NCBI RefSeq assembly: GCF_900142925.1
Contig: NZ_FRCN01000008.1
Location: forward strand, 124,001 to 188,000
DNA from: Chitinophaga sp. CF418
GTDB taxonomy: Bacteria > Bacteroidota > Bacteroidia > Chitinophagales > Chitinophagaceae
Length of the DNA stretch: 64,000 bases
Direction: 5' to 3'
The position numbers and the translations under genes are program-made. Below, in pieces: positions 54,259 to 64,000 of this stretch (position 1 is the stretch's first letter; each line of letters opens with the position of its first letter). Below the pieces are notes generated by a model. It had not been told where the DNA came from, ran no database searches, and saw only the letters and a list, made by a program, of their open reading frames with translations.

Positions 54259-54771
54259 ATGAAAAAAACACCACTCTTATTCCTTGCCTCACTTACACTG
54301 GCTTGCTTTGCAACTGCTGCGAGTGCGCAGGAAACGGCAACTGCTACGGCAACAGCCACTATTGTAACCCCCATTAGCATTACCAAAGATGTTGACATGA
54401 ACTTTGGGAATGTGGCCGTACGATCTTCTGCCGGAGGAACGGTAGTGCTGACACCAGCCGGCAACCGTTCAGCTACTGGTGGAGTGACTTTGCCTACTAC
54501 TGCAACGGGAACCGTGACCGCCGCGTCCTTTACGGTAAACGGAACTTCCGGTTATACGTATGCCATTACGCTGCCGAGCTCAGTAACGATCACCAGTGGA
54601 TCCAACACCATGACTGTTAATACCTTCACCAGCGACCCAAATGGCGCAGGTACATTGACAGGCGGTTCTGAAACATTGAACGTTGGTGCTACGCTGAATG
54701 TAACCGCCGCACAACCGGCAGGAACGTACGTATCAGCCACACCGTTTAATGTAACGGTCAACTACAACTAA
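54259..54771 (+). CDS. DUF4402-like secreted protein
   Basis: 170 residues. A signal peptide MKKTPLLFLASLTLACFATAASAQ is followed by a beta-rich domain with PISITKDVDMNFGNVAVRSS, GGTVVLTPAGNRSATGGVTLP and a Thr/Ser-rich C-terminus ending FNVTVNYN. DUF4402 proteins are thought to be pilin-like surface subunits; polymerisation is not shown. The chaperone-like gene follows after 85 bases and a second such protein begins at 63705, so this looks like a fibre locus. Confidence 0.8.
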   Translation: MKKTPLLFLASLTLACFATAASAQETATATATATIVTPISITKDVDMNFGNVAVRSSAGGTVVLTPAGNRSATGGVTLPTTATGTVTAASFTVNGTSGYTYAITLPSSVTITSGSNTMTVNTFTSDPNGAGTLTGGSETLNVGATLNVTAAQPAGTYVSATPFNVTVNYN

Positions 54772-54856
54772 CGTACGCCCATTTTCCCAAAGGCCCTCCC
54801 GGTATTCAATACATAGCCGGGCTGGGGCTTGTTGGGCCCAATCATTAAGCTTGTTT

Positions 54857-55684
54857 ATGCGCCATATCCATTATCTGATATTTATTACTATTTTATCTCC
54901 CCTCCTTTCATCCGCACAGGGCAATCTCCTGATCACCCCTATGAGGGTTGTTTTCGAGGGACAAAAGAAAGTACAGGAACTTAATCTTGCCAATACGGGC
55001 CATGATACGGCCCGGTATCTGATCTCTCTTATTGAAATCCGCATGAACAGCAATGGCACTTTCGAAAGGATTAGTGAACCGGATTCGGGACAATTTTTTG
55101 CAAGCAAATATCTGCGTTTCTTTCCCAGAAGCGTTACACTTGCCCCCGGCGAAGCGCAGCTGGTAAAAGTGCAGCTTACGAAAACAGGACAGTTGCAGGA
55201 AGGAGAATACCGCTCGCATATTTATTTCAGAGCAGTACCTGATATCAAGGCACAGGGAGACCCTCCCAAAAGCAGGGATTCTACCACCATTTCGGTAATC
55301 CTGACTCCCGTTTTTGGAATAAGCATCCCTGTCATCATCAGGATTGGCCCACCGGCATTAAAAGTAAGCCTGACGGATGTTACACTCGATACAAAGGAAA
55401 ATGTCCCACCCCGTCTGAGCATGATATTACGCCGTACCGGCAATCAGTCAACATACGGCGATATCAACATCGACCACGTATCTGAGAAAGGCAAAATAAC
55501 CACCGTAGGTACTGTAAAAGGGCTCGCCGTTTATACCCCGAATCCGTATAGGCAATTCAACATGGAACTCGAAAAGAAACCAGGCATTAATTACCACCAT
55601 GGCAAACTAAGGATCACTTATACCGCACAGTCAAAAGGGACTGTGACCGATCCGCTGGCGCAGGCTGAGTTACAACTACATTGA
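54857..55684 (+). CDS. Pilus-chaperone-like periplasmic protein
   Basis: 275 residues from MRHIHYLIFITILSPLLSSAQ, a signal peptide. The PapD-like N-terminal beta domain shows NLLITPMRVVFEGQKKVQELNLANTG, then RSVTLAPGEAQLVKVQLTK and GEYRSHIYFRAVPD, a second beta domain and ITYTAQSKG near the end. In chaperone-usher systems the G1 strand donor completes pilin folds, but no usher gene is seen here. It sits between the DUF4402 protein and the giant adhesin. Confidence 0.75.
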   Translation: MRHIHYLIFITILSPLLSSAQGNLLITPMRVVFEGQKKVQELNLANTGHDTARYLISLIEIRMNSNGTFERISEPDSGQFFASKYLRFFPRSVTLAPGEAQLVKVQLTKTGQLQEGEYRSHIYFRAVPDIKAQGDPPKSRDSTTISVILTPVFGISIPVIIRIGPPALKVSLTDVTLDTKENVPPRLSMILRRTGNQSTYGDINIDHVSEKGKITTVGTVKGLAVYTPNPYRQFNMELEKKPGINYHHGKLRITYTAQSKGTVTDPLAQAELQLH

Positions 55685-55702
55685 TCAGTCGCGGGTGTTT
55701 AT

Positions 55703-55723
55703 ACGGCATGAGATGCATGCCGT
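55703..55723 (+). other. Small hairpin upstream of the giant adhesin gene
   Basis: A perfect 8-bp stem ACGGCATG/CATGCCGT with a five-base loop, 18 bases before the adhesin ATG. No U-run follows, so it is not a classic terminator; a role in mRNA stability or processing is possible. Confidence 0.35.
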
Positions 55724-55741
55724 CAGATAATATTCAAACAC

Positions 55742-58700
55742 ATGAATACCAATAAACAATTTATACGTGTTTGTTTTGCGCTTCTTATCTTATTGTCATG
55801 CCTGCCTGTTGTCCTCTGGGCACAGACAAGTTGGAAAGGTACTGTCAGCATAGCATGGGACAATGCGGCTAACTGGACGGCCGGTATACCTACTGCTACT
55901 GTTGATGCTGTGATCGGAGACGCCTCGTTCACAGGCTCCTTTCAGCCGACCATCAGCGCCAGTGCCAGCTGTAATTCATTGACACTTGTAACGAGCGCCC
56001 AAAACCCGGTATTAACTCTTTCCAAAGGCCTGACGGTAGACGGTAACCTGACCATCAACTCCGGGTGTACGATTTCGCATAAAGGCGTTACCCTCACTGT
56101 AAAAGGCAACTGGACCAATAATGGCACTTATACCACTACCAACAATAACTCAAAAGTCATCATGGGGGGCACCACGCAAACAATCGGGGGCAGTGCTACC
56201 ACTGCTTTCAGGCGGCTCACCATCGCAGCCGGCTCCACAGTGACCCAGAACGTTAACTTTTCCGTAGCGGGTATTTTTACGGTAACAGGCACTTTTATAC
56301 CATCAGAAAGCACTACCCCGATAGTATCAGGGGCCGGTACAACCACTGTCAGCGCTACCGGTACACTGCGCGTAAATGCCAGCACTTTTGCTGGTAACTA
56401 TACCATATCAGGTGCCTTCACATTCACCGCGGGCAGTACAGTTGATTACAGCGCGACGCTCATCAATCAGACCGTCCGTAATGACCTCACTTATTCCACC
56501 CTCAGGATCAGCGGGGCATTGGTGAAAACGCTGGGAGGTAACCTCAATGCACTCAACTCCAGTACCAGTGCAGCAGGAAGGATTAACGTAGCTGCAGGTA
56601 CGCTGGACCTGTCCACTTTTACGGCCAATCGTGGTACGACGGTGGCCGGTGGAACATTTACAGTAGCTAATGGGGCTACCCTCAGGATAGGAGGAACGAA
56701 TACATTCCCTGCCAACTATGCCACACATTCACTTTCTCTGACAAGCATCGTGGAATACAATGGTGCTGCCCAGACAGTGTTAGCAGAGACATATGGTAAT
56801 CTTACCCTGTCCGGATCCAGTGGGGCCGTGGTGAAGACCATGCCTGGTACTGCGTTTACAGTGGCGGGTACCCTCACAAGTACAGTGGGGGCAGCTACCA
56901 GTGTGAGTTATACAGCAGCTTCCAATATACTGATCAGTGGTGGTGTTAATATCGGCGCCTCCACTACATTTAATGGCGGCAGTTTTACGCATGAGGTAGA
57001 TGGTAACTGGGTGAACAATGGCACCTTCACCGGCGCCACCAGCACGGTCAATTTTGGAGGTCCCGGTTCATCTATCAGTGGTACGGGTACACACAATTTC
57101 AATAATATTGGATTTCTTGTTACCAATATCACGGCTGCCGCTACCAGTGCCCTTACAGTGTCAGGCAACCTTTCCACTTCCGGTCCGGGAACATTTACCC
57201 ACCTGACTGGCGGTACGCTTACAATGACAGGAACATCCAAGACTATTACCGGAACAAACTTCATTTTTGATAATCTCACCATTTCCGGCAGTGTCAGCGT
57301 CAGTACCAGTATCATAGTAACGGGCAATTTTGCTGCTAGCGGCACCTTTAATGGTCTCGGAGGTACTGTTACCATGCAGGGAACCTCCAAGACCATTTCC
57401 GGCGCCGGAACGATCAGTTTCGGTACACTGATCATTGCCGGCACGGTAACCACAGCAGTGTCCTTCTCTGCTATCAATACGTCGCTTGACGTCAGTGGTT
57501 CCCTTACCGCTACCGCCGGTACTGTTACCTTTACAGGTACCAGTACATTAAACGGAACGGCGAACCTGTTCAATGTCACACTGAATGGAACATCCTTGCA
57601 ACTGTCGGCTAACTCGGTACTGGGTATAGCCGGTACATTTACCGTTACCGCCGGTACATTGAATGTGACTTCCACGCCTCCCAATACGGTCAACTTCAAC
57701 GGTACAGGTGCGCAGACCATCAATGCACTGACCTACGATAGACTACTATTATCGGGTGGAGGCACCAAAACGGCCGCAGGCGCCATTACTACCAACTATT
57801 TCACCATTTCCAGTGGTACTACATTTGCCGCGGGTTCCTCCACCCACACGGTACAGCAAGATTTTGTCAACAACGGCACTTTCACCGCCGGTAGCAGTAC
57901 CGTATCATTTACCGGAACCAATGCATCCAGCATAACAGGTGCTACTACCTTCAATAATCTTACCCTGAATAAGAGCGTAATGACGACACACGTCGACATC
58001 AATAATGACGTTCAGGTGGGCACCATTAACATGACCAGTGGCACCATGAATACCGGTAGCAACACACTGACTATGACTGTGGACAGGAGCGGGAATGGTA
58101 CCATATTGGGTAACGTTCGCAGATCACACACTTTCAGCCTGGGTGTTACCTATGCATTTGAAAGTCCTAACACTTCAATACTTTTTTCGGTGGCGGTACC
58201 ACTTACCAGTTCTATCACTATTTCCGCTGTTGTGGCACCTGTCAGCGATTTCCCCCAGGGTGGTGCTATCAACCGGGGGTATACCGTCAGTGGCGTATCG
58301 TCTTTAGGACTTATCACCATACGATTACATTATGAGGATGCAGAACTGAATGGTAACAATGAATCCACCATGGGGCTATGGCTCAATAGCGGCAGCAGTT
58401 GGGGAGCTGTAGGAAAAACAACTAACAGCACCACTTCAAATTATGTAGAACTGGGTGGACAGGTTGCTGTCAATGGACGATGGACGATCTCAGACAATGC
58501 CAACGTTGTACGCTGGAACGGGTCTGCCAGCAGCGACTGGTCTACTGCCGCCAACTGGACATCTGTCCAGGGTACTCCTTCCCTTCCTCCTGGCGTCAAT
58601 GACATCGTGGAGATCGGCACTGCCGCATTTACTAATCAACCTACCATCAATAATACCGCATCTGTGAAGGCCATACGATTCGGCAGCACACAGGCAGCCA

Positions 58701-61700
58701 CCCTGACGCTTACAACAGGCGGCAGCCTCACTACACAAGGTAATATTAGCGGTGACTGGTCTGCCAATGCAACCCATACCATCAATACAGGTAGCCAGAC
58801 ACTGACAGTAAATGGCGACCTTGTACTGAGTGATGGGACTAGTGGTCATGTCATTAATCTGAATGCAGTTGCAAGCACCATAACTGTAGGAGGCTCACTG
58901 ACAGAATCAGGAGGCGCCAACCTAACCTTCACCGGGGCAGGCACACTCAATATAGGCAGCAACTTTTCTTACACCAGTGGAACCTTTACAGCCGGCAGCA
59001 GCACCGTCACATACAACGGTACCGGTACACAAACAGTAGCAGGATTGACCTATAATCATCTCCAGATAAATAAGTCAGCCGGAGCCGCATCAATGAGTAA
59101 CACAGGTACTGTAGCCGGCAATCTGAGTATTGCAGCAGGATCCTTTTCACTAAATGCTGCTATGACCGTAACCGGAAATGTCAATATATCCTCTGGTACT
59201 ATATTAAACAGCGATGCTGTTACGTTGACGGCAGGCGGTAACTGGAGCAACAGCGGTACATTCAATGCGTCCGGCGGAACAGTCGTGCTCAATGGCTCTG
59301 GCGCCCAGACTATTTCAGCTACCACCTTCAATAACCTGACTATTTCCAAAACAGCCGGTACTGCCACACTTAGCGGCAACTGCCCCATCAACAGTAATCT
59401 TACAATCAGCAGTGGAACTGTCGATCTTTCCACATTCAGCGCCAGCAGATCATCAGGAGGTGGTACCTTTACACTCTCAGGTAGTGCTGCTTTACTCGTT
59501 GGCGGAGCAAATAATTTTCCTTCCGGATTTACTACATATACTGTCAGCAGTACCAGTACCGTCAATTACAATGGCACTGTAGCCCAGACAGTAGCTGGTA
59601 TCCCTTATGGCCACCTCAGCTGCAGTAATGGCAGTACCAAGACACTGGCCGCCACCTGTACCGTAAATGGCGACCTCACCATAGGCAGTGGCGCTACATT
59701 CGATGGTGCTTCCTATACCATTAACCTTTACGGCAACTGGAGCAACAGTGGCACTTTCACTCCTACCAGCGGCACTGTAACACTGAATGGAACCAGTAAA
59801 ACTATCAGCGGTACAACCACATTCAACAGGCTCACTGTATATGGCAGCTATGCTGTAAGTGGCAGCGATGTTACCTACAATGGCCTGCTTACTGTTGCCA
59901 CCGGTGGCTCTTACGATGGTGGCAGTGGTAATGCCACAGTGAACGGCGATCTTACTAATAACGGCTCTTTAATCAGTAATGGAGTAACCACCTTTACGGG
60001 CACTTCAGTGCAGACTATACGTTTCATAAATGCTGTTGTTTCAAATTCAAGCGGTGTTATTAATTTCAACGGCACCATCCCGCCTATATTGAATTCAACC
60101 AGTACCCCAACTTATGCTACACTGAACATCAACAATACCGGAGGCGTCAGCGCCAGTGTGGGATGGAGGGTCATCATCGCATTCAACATCAGTAGCGGCG
60201 CCACTTTCAATGGTGGCGTCTCTACCCACAATATATTCGGATCATTTACCAATAATGGTACCGTGACCAGCAGCGGCAGCATGAACTTCACGCCAACAAC
60301 AGCACAGACCATCCAGCTCACCGGAACGGGTTTTACAAGTACAGGTACTGTTACCTTCGGCGGCAGTGGCGCCATTACAGTAACAGGTACCCCAACTGCA
60401 CTGAACAATGTCATTATCAGCAATACTGTCGGTGTAACACCATCTTCTAACTGGACAGTGAACGGTGATTTTGCCATATCAAACAGTGCAATATTCAATG
60501 CAGGCAGTTTTACCTACACAGCAGCGAAGAACGTCGAAAGTAATGGTACATTAAATGGAGGAACATCAACGTTCACTATGACAACAGCTGATGGAACGCT
60601 CACAGGTACCCCGAATACAACTTTCTATGACCTCACTATTACCGGAACAGTCGCTTCATTATCAGATTATCGTGTCAGTCATAACTTCACCAACAACGGC
60701 ACCTATGACGGGACCATCGGTACGCTGATCATGACAGGCAGCCTGCCTTCACTCATTACAAGTTCAGCGTCATCATTCGCACTTTCCCAGGTAACCAACC
60801 AGAAAGATGCAGGCGTTACCACTTCTCTTGCCAAGGCGATCACTGCGGTGGATGATATTACCATTACCACCGGTATATTTGATGCGGCAGGTTTTGCTAT
60901 TACTCCTTCCGGAGCCAGTTCATTAACCATTGAGGATAATGCAAAACTCGTTCTAAAGGGCACTCAGACACTACCTACATTCACTACTTACGCATTCGAT
61001 ACTTTAAGTACTGTTGAATACGCGGGTGGTACACAGGCTGTCTCCTCCGCTACATCATACGGCAACCTTGTCATATCCGCCTCAGGCAGTAAAACAGCTT
61101 CCGCCGTAGTGAAAATATTGAACGACTTTACATTGACCAATGGCACCTATGTACAAGGCAGTTTCACCGACACGATTGGCGGAAACTGGACCATGTCCAG
61201 TGGCACGTATACGAATACCGGCGCTACCGTTTACTTCAATGGTACCGGCACACAAACCATCTCTTCGACCGGAGCCTTTAATAATCTGACCGTGAATAAA
61301 ACCGCCGGCATCGTTTCTCTGGGCACGGATATCACCGTGAGTGCCGTGCTGAATTTCGTGCTGAATAAAATTCACACTGGTACAGCTTTCGCCGTTATTC
61401 TACCATCTACAGGCTCTCTTACCGGCGCATCCCAGAGTACGGGATGGGTATCCGGAAGACTGCAGAAAGCAGTGGCTACCGGCAGTAACGTAACGAGAAC
61501 CTACGAGGTAGGCGACGATCAGTATTATACACCAGCTACCGTCACCATGCCTGGTGTCACCACTGGTGGTAATCTGCTGACCAGCGTCACCGCAGCAGAT
61601 CATCCGAATATCAGTAGTTCAGCCATAAGCTCTGCCAAAAGTGTGAATCGCTACTGGTCATTTACCAATACCGGTACCGTATTTACTACTTCATCCGTTA

Positions 61701-63697
61701 CCCTCAACTGGAATGCAGCTGATGTAGATGCAGGATCTACTACCGCCAATTTCAAGGTCGGTAGTTATGATGGCAGTACCTGGACAACGCCCACTACCGC
61801 CAATCCGCTGGCCACTTCCATACAAACCACAGGCCTGACGAACATGAACGTTGCTTTAATAGCGGGTGAACTGGTCTCCAACAACACCTGGACAGGCGCT
61901 GTGAGCACTAACTGGTTTGCAACTGGCAACTGGTCTACCAACACTGTGCCCACCAACACGATGAATGTTACCATACCAACAGGCCTTGGCAATTACCCAT
62001 CTATTGGTTCCGGCACTGCTACTACCTCCAATATCACCATACAAACAGGCGCATCTGTTACAGTAAGCGCTGCAACCCTGCAGATCTACGGTACTATCAG
62101 CAACAGCGGTACATTTACCGCCACTAACGGCACCGTAGAATTGGCCGGCGGTGCCGCGCAAACTATACCTGCAGGTACATTTGCCAGCAATACCATACTT
62201 AATCTTACTACCAATAATACCAGCGGCGTTACACTGTCAGGTACATTAAATGTGTCCGGCGTACTGAAAGCTACAACGGGAACCTTTGCGGCAGGCAATA
62301 ATCTGACCCTGCTTTCTACAGCAACACGCACGGCCTTAATCGATGGTAGCGGCAGCGGTACAGTAACCGGCAATGTGACGATACAGCGTTACCGGTCTAC
62401 AAGTTTTGGTTATGTCTATTTCAGCTCACCGTTCCAGGCAGCAACCGTGAACGAATTCTCCGATGACATCAATCTCAGCGCTACCTTCCCTACCTTCTAC
62501 TATTATGTGGAGAACCGTACGTCTTCAGGATGGACATCATATACCGCTACTTCAGGCGTGCTCACACCCATGGTTGGATATGCGGGTAATCTTGGTACCG
62601 CTACATCTCCTGTAACAATAGACATGACAGGAGTTGTAAATAACGGGACTATCGTCTCTCCTACCCTGACAAATAACAATCGCACATATACGCTTGGCTT
62701 CAACCTGGTGGGCAATCCTTATCCGTCTCCGGTAGACTGGGATGCCAGCGGTGGATGGACACGTAATAACGTCGATAATGCTGTCTATTACTTCAATGCT
62801 GGCAGTACCAATCAATATACCGGCACTTACAGTTCCTACATCAACGGTGTATCCAGCGATGGCGTTGCCAGCAACATCATACCGGCAATGCAGGGCTTCT
62901 TTGTGCATGTTACCAATGGCAGCTTCCCGGTATCAGGTTCCCTCACGGCCAACAATACCGCGAGGGTAAATAACCTGACGCCCAACTTCCACAGGGAAAG
63001 GCCGCTGACGGAACCTTTATTGCGCCTCAGCGCCGGATTTACAGATGATGGATACAGTTCAGATATGGCGGTTCTCTACTTTGGCAGTAATAGCTCCAGG
63101 GATTTTGAGACAGAAACGGATGCCCTCAAACTCATGAATACAGATCTGACTGTCCCGAACCTGTATGTGCTGGCAGGCAGTCAGCGACTCTCTATAGCCG
63201 CCTGGCCGGATAATATAGACAGTACTGAAACCATCCCCCTGGGACTGACCACAGAACGGGATGGATATATCAGCTTCACCATGCCGGTAATGGAGCGCAT
63301 CCCGGCAGGATGGCATTTTTATCTGTATGATAAGGAAGCCGATATCACCCACGATCTGCATAAGACAACACCTTACCGCCTGATGTTGCGGAAAGGCGCT
63401 TATGATAAGCGATTCTTCCTGGTATTCAAAGCTGATAAGGATGTTGTTCCAGGCAACACAGCTTTCTATCATGCATTCTATACAGGTAATAATCTCTATG
63501 GGCAGTTTGATAAGGTACCCGGTGAAAAATGTACTATCGCCGTCAGCAATATGGCAGGGCAGGTCATCTTCCGGAAAGATTTCAAAGGCAATGGACGCTA
63601 CCTGCTGGGATCAAACTACAGTGGTGGCGTGTATCTCGTCACATTCCAGTCAGATAAAGACCTGATATCGAAGAAAGTGTTTATAAGCAATCAATGA
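55742..63697 (+). CDS. Giant repetitive type IX-secreted surface protein (adhesin)
   Basis: 2651 residues. A signal peptide ends at LWAQ; the mature chain has a WKGTVSIAWDNAANWT module at ~residue 30, repeated as WNGSASSDWSTAANWT (~920) and WTGAVSTNWFATGNWS (~2050). Between them lie many imperfect ~40-residue repeats of the type GTFTAGSSTVTFNGTG..QTI..TTFNNLTI, very rich in Thr/Ser/Gly/Asn, as in stacked beta-helix adhesins. The C-terminus (residues ~2570-2651) is a type IX sorting domain: GQVIFRKDFKGNGRYLLG, GGVYLVTFQSDKDLISKKVFISN. It would be exported over the outer membrane and anchored at the surface. Large antisense frames opposite it are artefacts of its biased composition. Confidence 0.85.
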   Translation: MNTNKQFIRVCFALLILLSCLPVVLWAQTSWKGTVSIAWDNAANWTAGIPTATVDAVIGDASFTGSFQPTISASASCNSLTLVTSAQNPVLTLSKGLTVDGNLTINSGCTISHKGVTLTVKGNWTNNGTYTTTNNNSKVIMGGTTQTIGGSATTAFRRLTIAAGSTVTQNVNFSVAGIFTVTGTFIPSESTTPIVSGAGTTTVSATGTLRVNASTFAGNYTISGAFTFTAGSTVDYSATLINQTVRNDLTYSTLRISGALVKTLGGNLNALNSSTSAAGRINVAAGTLDLSTFTANRGTTVAGGTFTVANGATLRIGGTNTFPANYATHSLSLTSIVEYNGAAQTVLAETYGNLTLSGSSGAVVKTMPGTAFTVAGTLTSTVGAATSVSYTAASNILISGGVNIGASTTFNGGSFTHEVDGNWVNNGTFTGATSTVNFGGPGSSISGTGTHNFNNIGFLVTNITAAATSALTVSGNLSTSGPGTFTHLTGGTLTMTGTSKTITGTNFIFDNLTISGSVSVSTSIIVTGNFAASGTFNGLGGTVTMQGTSKTISGAGTISFGTLIIAGTVTTAVSFSAINTSLDVSGSLTATAGTVTFTGTSTLNGTANLFNVTLNGTSLQLSANSVLGIAGTFTVTAGTLNVTSTPPNTVNFNGTGAQTINALTYDRLLLSGGGTKTAAGAITTNYFTISSGTTFAAGSSTHTVQQDFVNNGTFTAGSSTVSFTGTNASSITGATTFNNLTLNKSVMTTHVDINNDVQVGTINMTSGTMNTGSNTLTMTVDRSGNGTILGNVRRSHTFSLGVTYAFESPNTSILFSVAVPLTSSITISAVVAPVSDFPQGGAINRGYTVSGVSSLGLITIRLHYEDAELNGNNESTMGLWLNSGSSWGAVGKTTNSTTSNYVELGGQVAVNGRWTISDNANVVRWNGSASSDWSTAANWTSVQGTPSLPPGVNDIVEIGTAAFTNQPTINNTASVKAIRFGSTQAATLTLTTGGSLTTQGNISGDWSANATHTINTGSQTLTVNGDLVLSDGTSGHVINLNAVASTITVGGSLTESGGANLTFTGAGTLNIGSNFSYTSGTFTAGSSTVTYNGTGTQTVAGLTYNHLQINKSAGAASMSNTGTVAGNLSIAAGSFSLNAAMTVTGNVNISSGTILNSDAVTLTAGGNWSNSGTFNASGGTVVLNGSGAQTISATTFNNLTISKTAGTATLSGNCPINSNLTISSGTVDLSTFSASRSSGGGTFTLSGSAALLVGGANNFPSGFTTYTVSSTSTVNYNGTVAQTVAGIPYGHLSCSNGSTKTLAATCTVNGDLTIGSGATFDGASYTINLYGNWSNSGTFTPTSGTVTLNGTSKTISGTTTFNRLTVYGSYAVSGSDVTYNGLLTVATGGSYDGGSGNATVNGDLTNNGSLISNGVTTFTGTSVQTIRFINAVVSNSSGVINFNGTIPPILNSTSTPTYATLNINNTGGVSASVGWRVIIAFNISSGATFNGGVSTHNIFGSFTNNGTVTSSGSMNFTPTTAQTIQLTGTGFTSTGTVTFGGSGAITVTGTPTALNNVIISNTVGVTPSSNWTVNGDFAISNSAIFNAGSFTYTAAKNVESNGTLNGGTSTFTMTTADGTLTGTPNTTFYDLTITGTVASLSDYRVSHNFTNNGTYDGTIGTLIMTGSLPSLITSSASSFALSQVTNQKDAGVTTSLAKAITAVDDITITTGIFDAAGFAITPSGASSLTIEDNAKLVLKGTQTLPTFTTYAFDTLSTVEYAGGTQAVSSATSYGNLVISASGSKTASAVVKILNDFTLTNGTYVQGSFTDTIGGNWTMSSGTYTNTGATVYFNGTGTQTISSTGAFNNLTVNKTAGIVSLGTDITVSAVLNFVLNKIHTGTAFAVILPSTGSLTGASQSTGWVSGRLQKAVATGSNVTRTYEVGDDQYYTPATVTMPGVTTGGNLLTSVTAADHPNISSSAISSAKSVNRYWSFTNTGTVFTTSSVTLNWNAADVDAGSTTANFKVGSYDGSTWTTPTTANPLATSIQTTGLTNMNVALIAGELVSNNTWTGAVSTNWFATGNWSTNTVPTNTMNVTIPTGLGNYPSIGSGTATTSNITIQTGASVTVSAATLQIYGTISNSGTFTATNGTVELAGGAAQTIPAGTFASNTILNLTTNNTSGVTLSGTLNVSGVLKATTGTFAAGNNLTLLSTATRTALIDGSGSGTVTGNVTIQRYRSTSFGYVYFSSPFQAATVNEFSDDINLSATFPTFYYYVENRTSSGWTSYTATSGVLTPMVGYAGNLGTATSPVTIDMTGVVNNGTIVSPTLTNNNRTYTLGFNLVGNPYPSPVDWDASGGWTRNNVDNAVYYFNAGSTNQYTGTYSSYINGVSSDGVASNIIPAMQGFFVHVTNGSFPVSGSLTANNTARVNNLTPNFHRERPLTEPLLRLSAGFTDDGYSSDMAVLYFGSNSSRDFETETDALKLMNTDLTVPNLYVLAGSQRLSIAAWPDNIDSTETIPLGLTTERDGYISFTMPVMERIPAGWHFYLYDKEADITHDLHKTTPYRLMLRKGAYDKRFFLVFKADKDVVPGNTAFYHAFYTGNNLYGQFDKVPGEKCTIAVSNMAGQVIFRKDFKGNGRYLLGSNYSGGVYLVTFQSDKDLISKKVFISNQ

Positions 63698-63704
63698 TCA
63701 TTAC

Positions 63705-64000
63705 ATGCGATCAGCTCTCTCAAAATATTACTTCCTTTATATGGGCCTGCTGGCCTTGCTGCTCCATGTCACGACATCAGTGAAAGCTCAGGAGCCGCCG
63801 CCCCGGCCTATATCAGTATATGTGAATCCCGCACAGGGACTCATCTTTGGCGCCTTTTTCCAGGGAGCAACGGGTGGTACGGTAACAGTTTTTTCCGATG
63901 GCTCCCGCTCTGTGACAGGCAGTGTTGTACAGGCAAACCTTGGCTTTCCTTTCTCTCCGGCTATTTTCGAAGTAGATGCAAATCCGGGTACCCTGATTCA
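63705..64000 (+). CDS. Secreted DUF4402-like protein, 3' partial
   Basis: The frame opens at ATG 63705, 7 bases after the adhesin stop, and is open to the end of the window (98 codons). It begins MRSALSKYYFLYMGLLALLL with a signal peptide ending near KAQE, then PISVYVNPAQGLIFGAFFQG, the pattern of DUF4402-like pilin-type proteins at the fold start. It is therefore a second candidate subunit of the surface locus. Its end is outside the window. Confidence 0.7.
   Translation, partial: MRSALSKYYFLYMGLLALLLHVTTSVKAQEPPPRPISVYVNPAQGLIFGAFFQGATGGTVTVFSDGSRSVTGSVVQANLGFPFSPAIFEVDANPGTLI

Noticed and set aside
56908..57723. Long minus-strand frame (271 codons) opposite the adhesin, with Val/Pro-rich translation
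   Set aside because: The repetitive Thr/Gly/Ser codons of the adhesin leave antisense frames open. The Val/Pro-rich product is an artefact, as are similar ones at 59056-59565 and 62086-62373.
55742..63697. Reading the Thr-rich repeats as a CRISPR or tandem DNA repeat array
   Set aside because: The frame is open across the whole region, with signal peptide and T9SS domain at its ends; repetition is at the protein level and imperfect.

Overview
The window looks like a chromosomal piece of a Bacteroidota bacterium, most likely a Chitinophagaceae member close to Chitinophaga. This is inferred from gene content: a type IX secretion sorting domain, a TonB-type outer-membrane barrel with a carboxypeptidase-regulatory N-terminus, a glycogen synthase/phosphorylase fusion, and TAnnTTTG-type promoter elements. 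No rRNA, tRNA, CRISPR array or insertion sequence was found.

Bases 1-23,700 form a stress or energy-limitation island. It holds a fused glycogen synthase-phosphorylase, four tandem-domain universal stress proteins, an Hsp20 chaperone, a receiver-CRP fusion regulator, two P-type cation ATPases, PEP synthase, a family X DNA polymerase, a flavin-binding PNPOx-like protein, two zinc alcohol dehydrogenases and a LOG-family protein. Six genes (15,551 down to 6,478) look like one minus-strand operon: membrane protein, polX, usp, usp, ppsA, Ca-type ATPase. The plus-strand run from 17,523 to 23,722 is a second tightly packed operon. The receiver-CRP protein is the obvious candidate regulator.

Bases 23,700-44,200 hold an LtaS-like sulfatase divergent from a two-component system with an outer-membrane barrel protein, the SbcCD nuclease, a lipid A-type acyltransferase, a receiver-only response regulator next to uncharacterised genes, a DinB-like protein, and a secreted lectin-fold protein divergent from a membrane-anchored HTH-like sensor.

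Bases 44,200-53,500 are accessory. Three tandem phage-tail-collar proteins and a formyltransferase face a lasso-peptide cluster. The cluster has an asparagine-synthetase-like cyclase, a transglutaminase-like leader peptidase (B2), an HPr-kinase-like protein, a PqqD-like leader-binding protein (B1) and a nucleotidyltransferase. Two very short precursor genes, easily missed, lie at 47,390-47,518 and 47,171-47,302. Both encode a leader ending in Thr-Leu and a core that starts with Gly and has Asp at position 8. A dual-specificity-phosphatase-like gene follows.

Bases 53,850-64,000 hold a decayed CotH-like lipoprotein remnant and then a surface-structure locus: a DUF4402-like secreted protein, a pilus-chaperone-like protein, a 2,651-residue repetitive type IX-secreted adhesin, and the start of another secreted protein.
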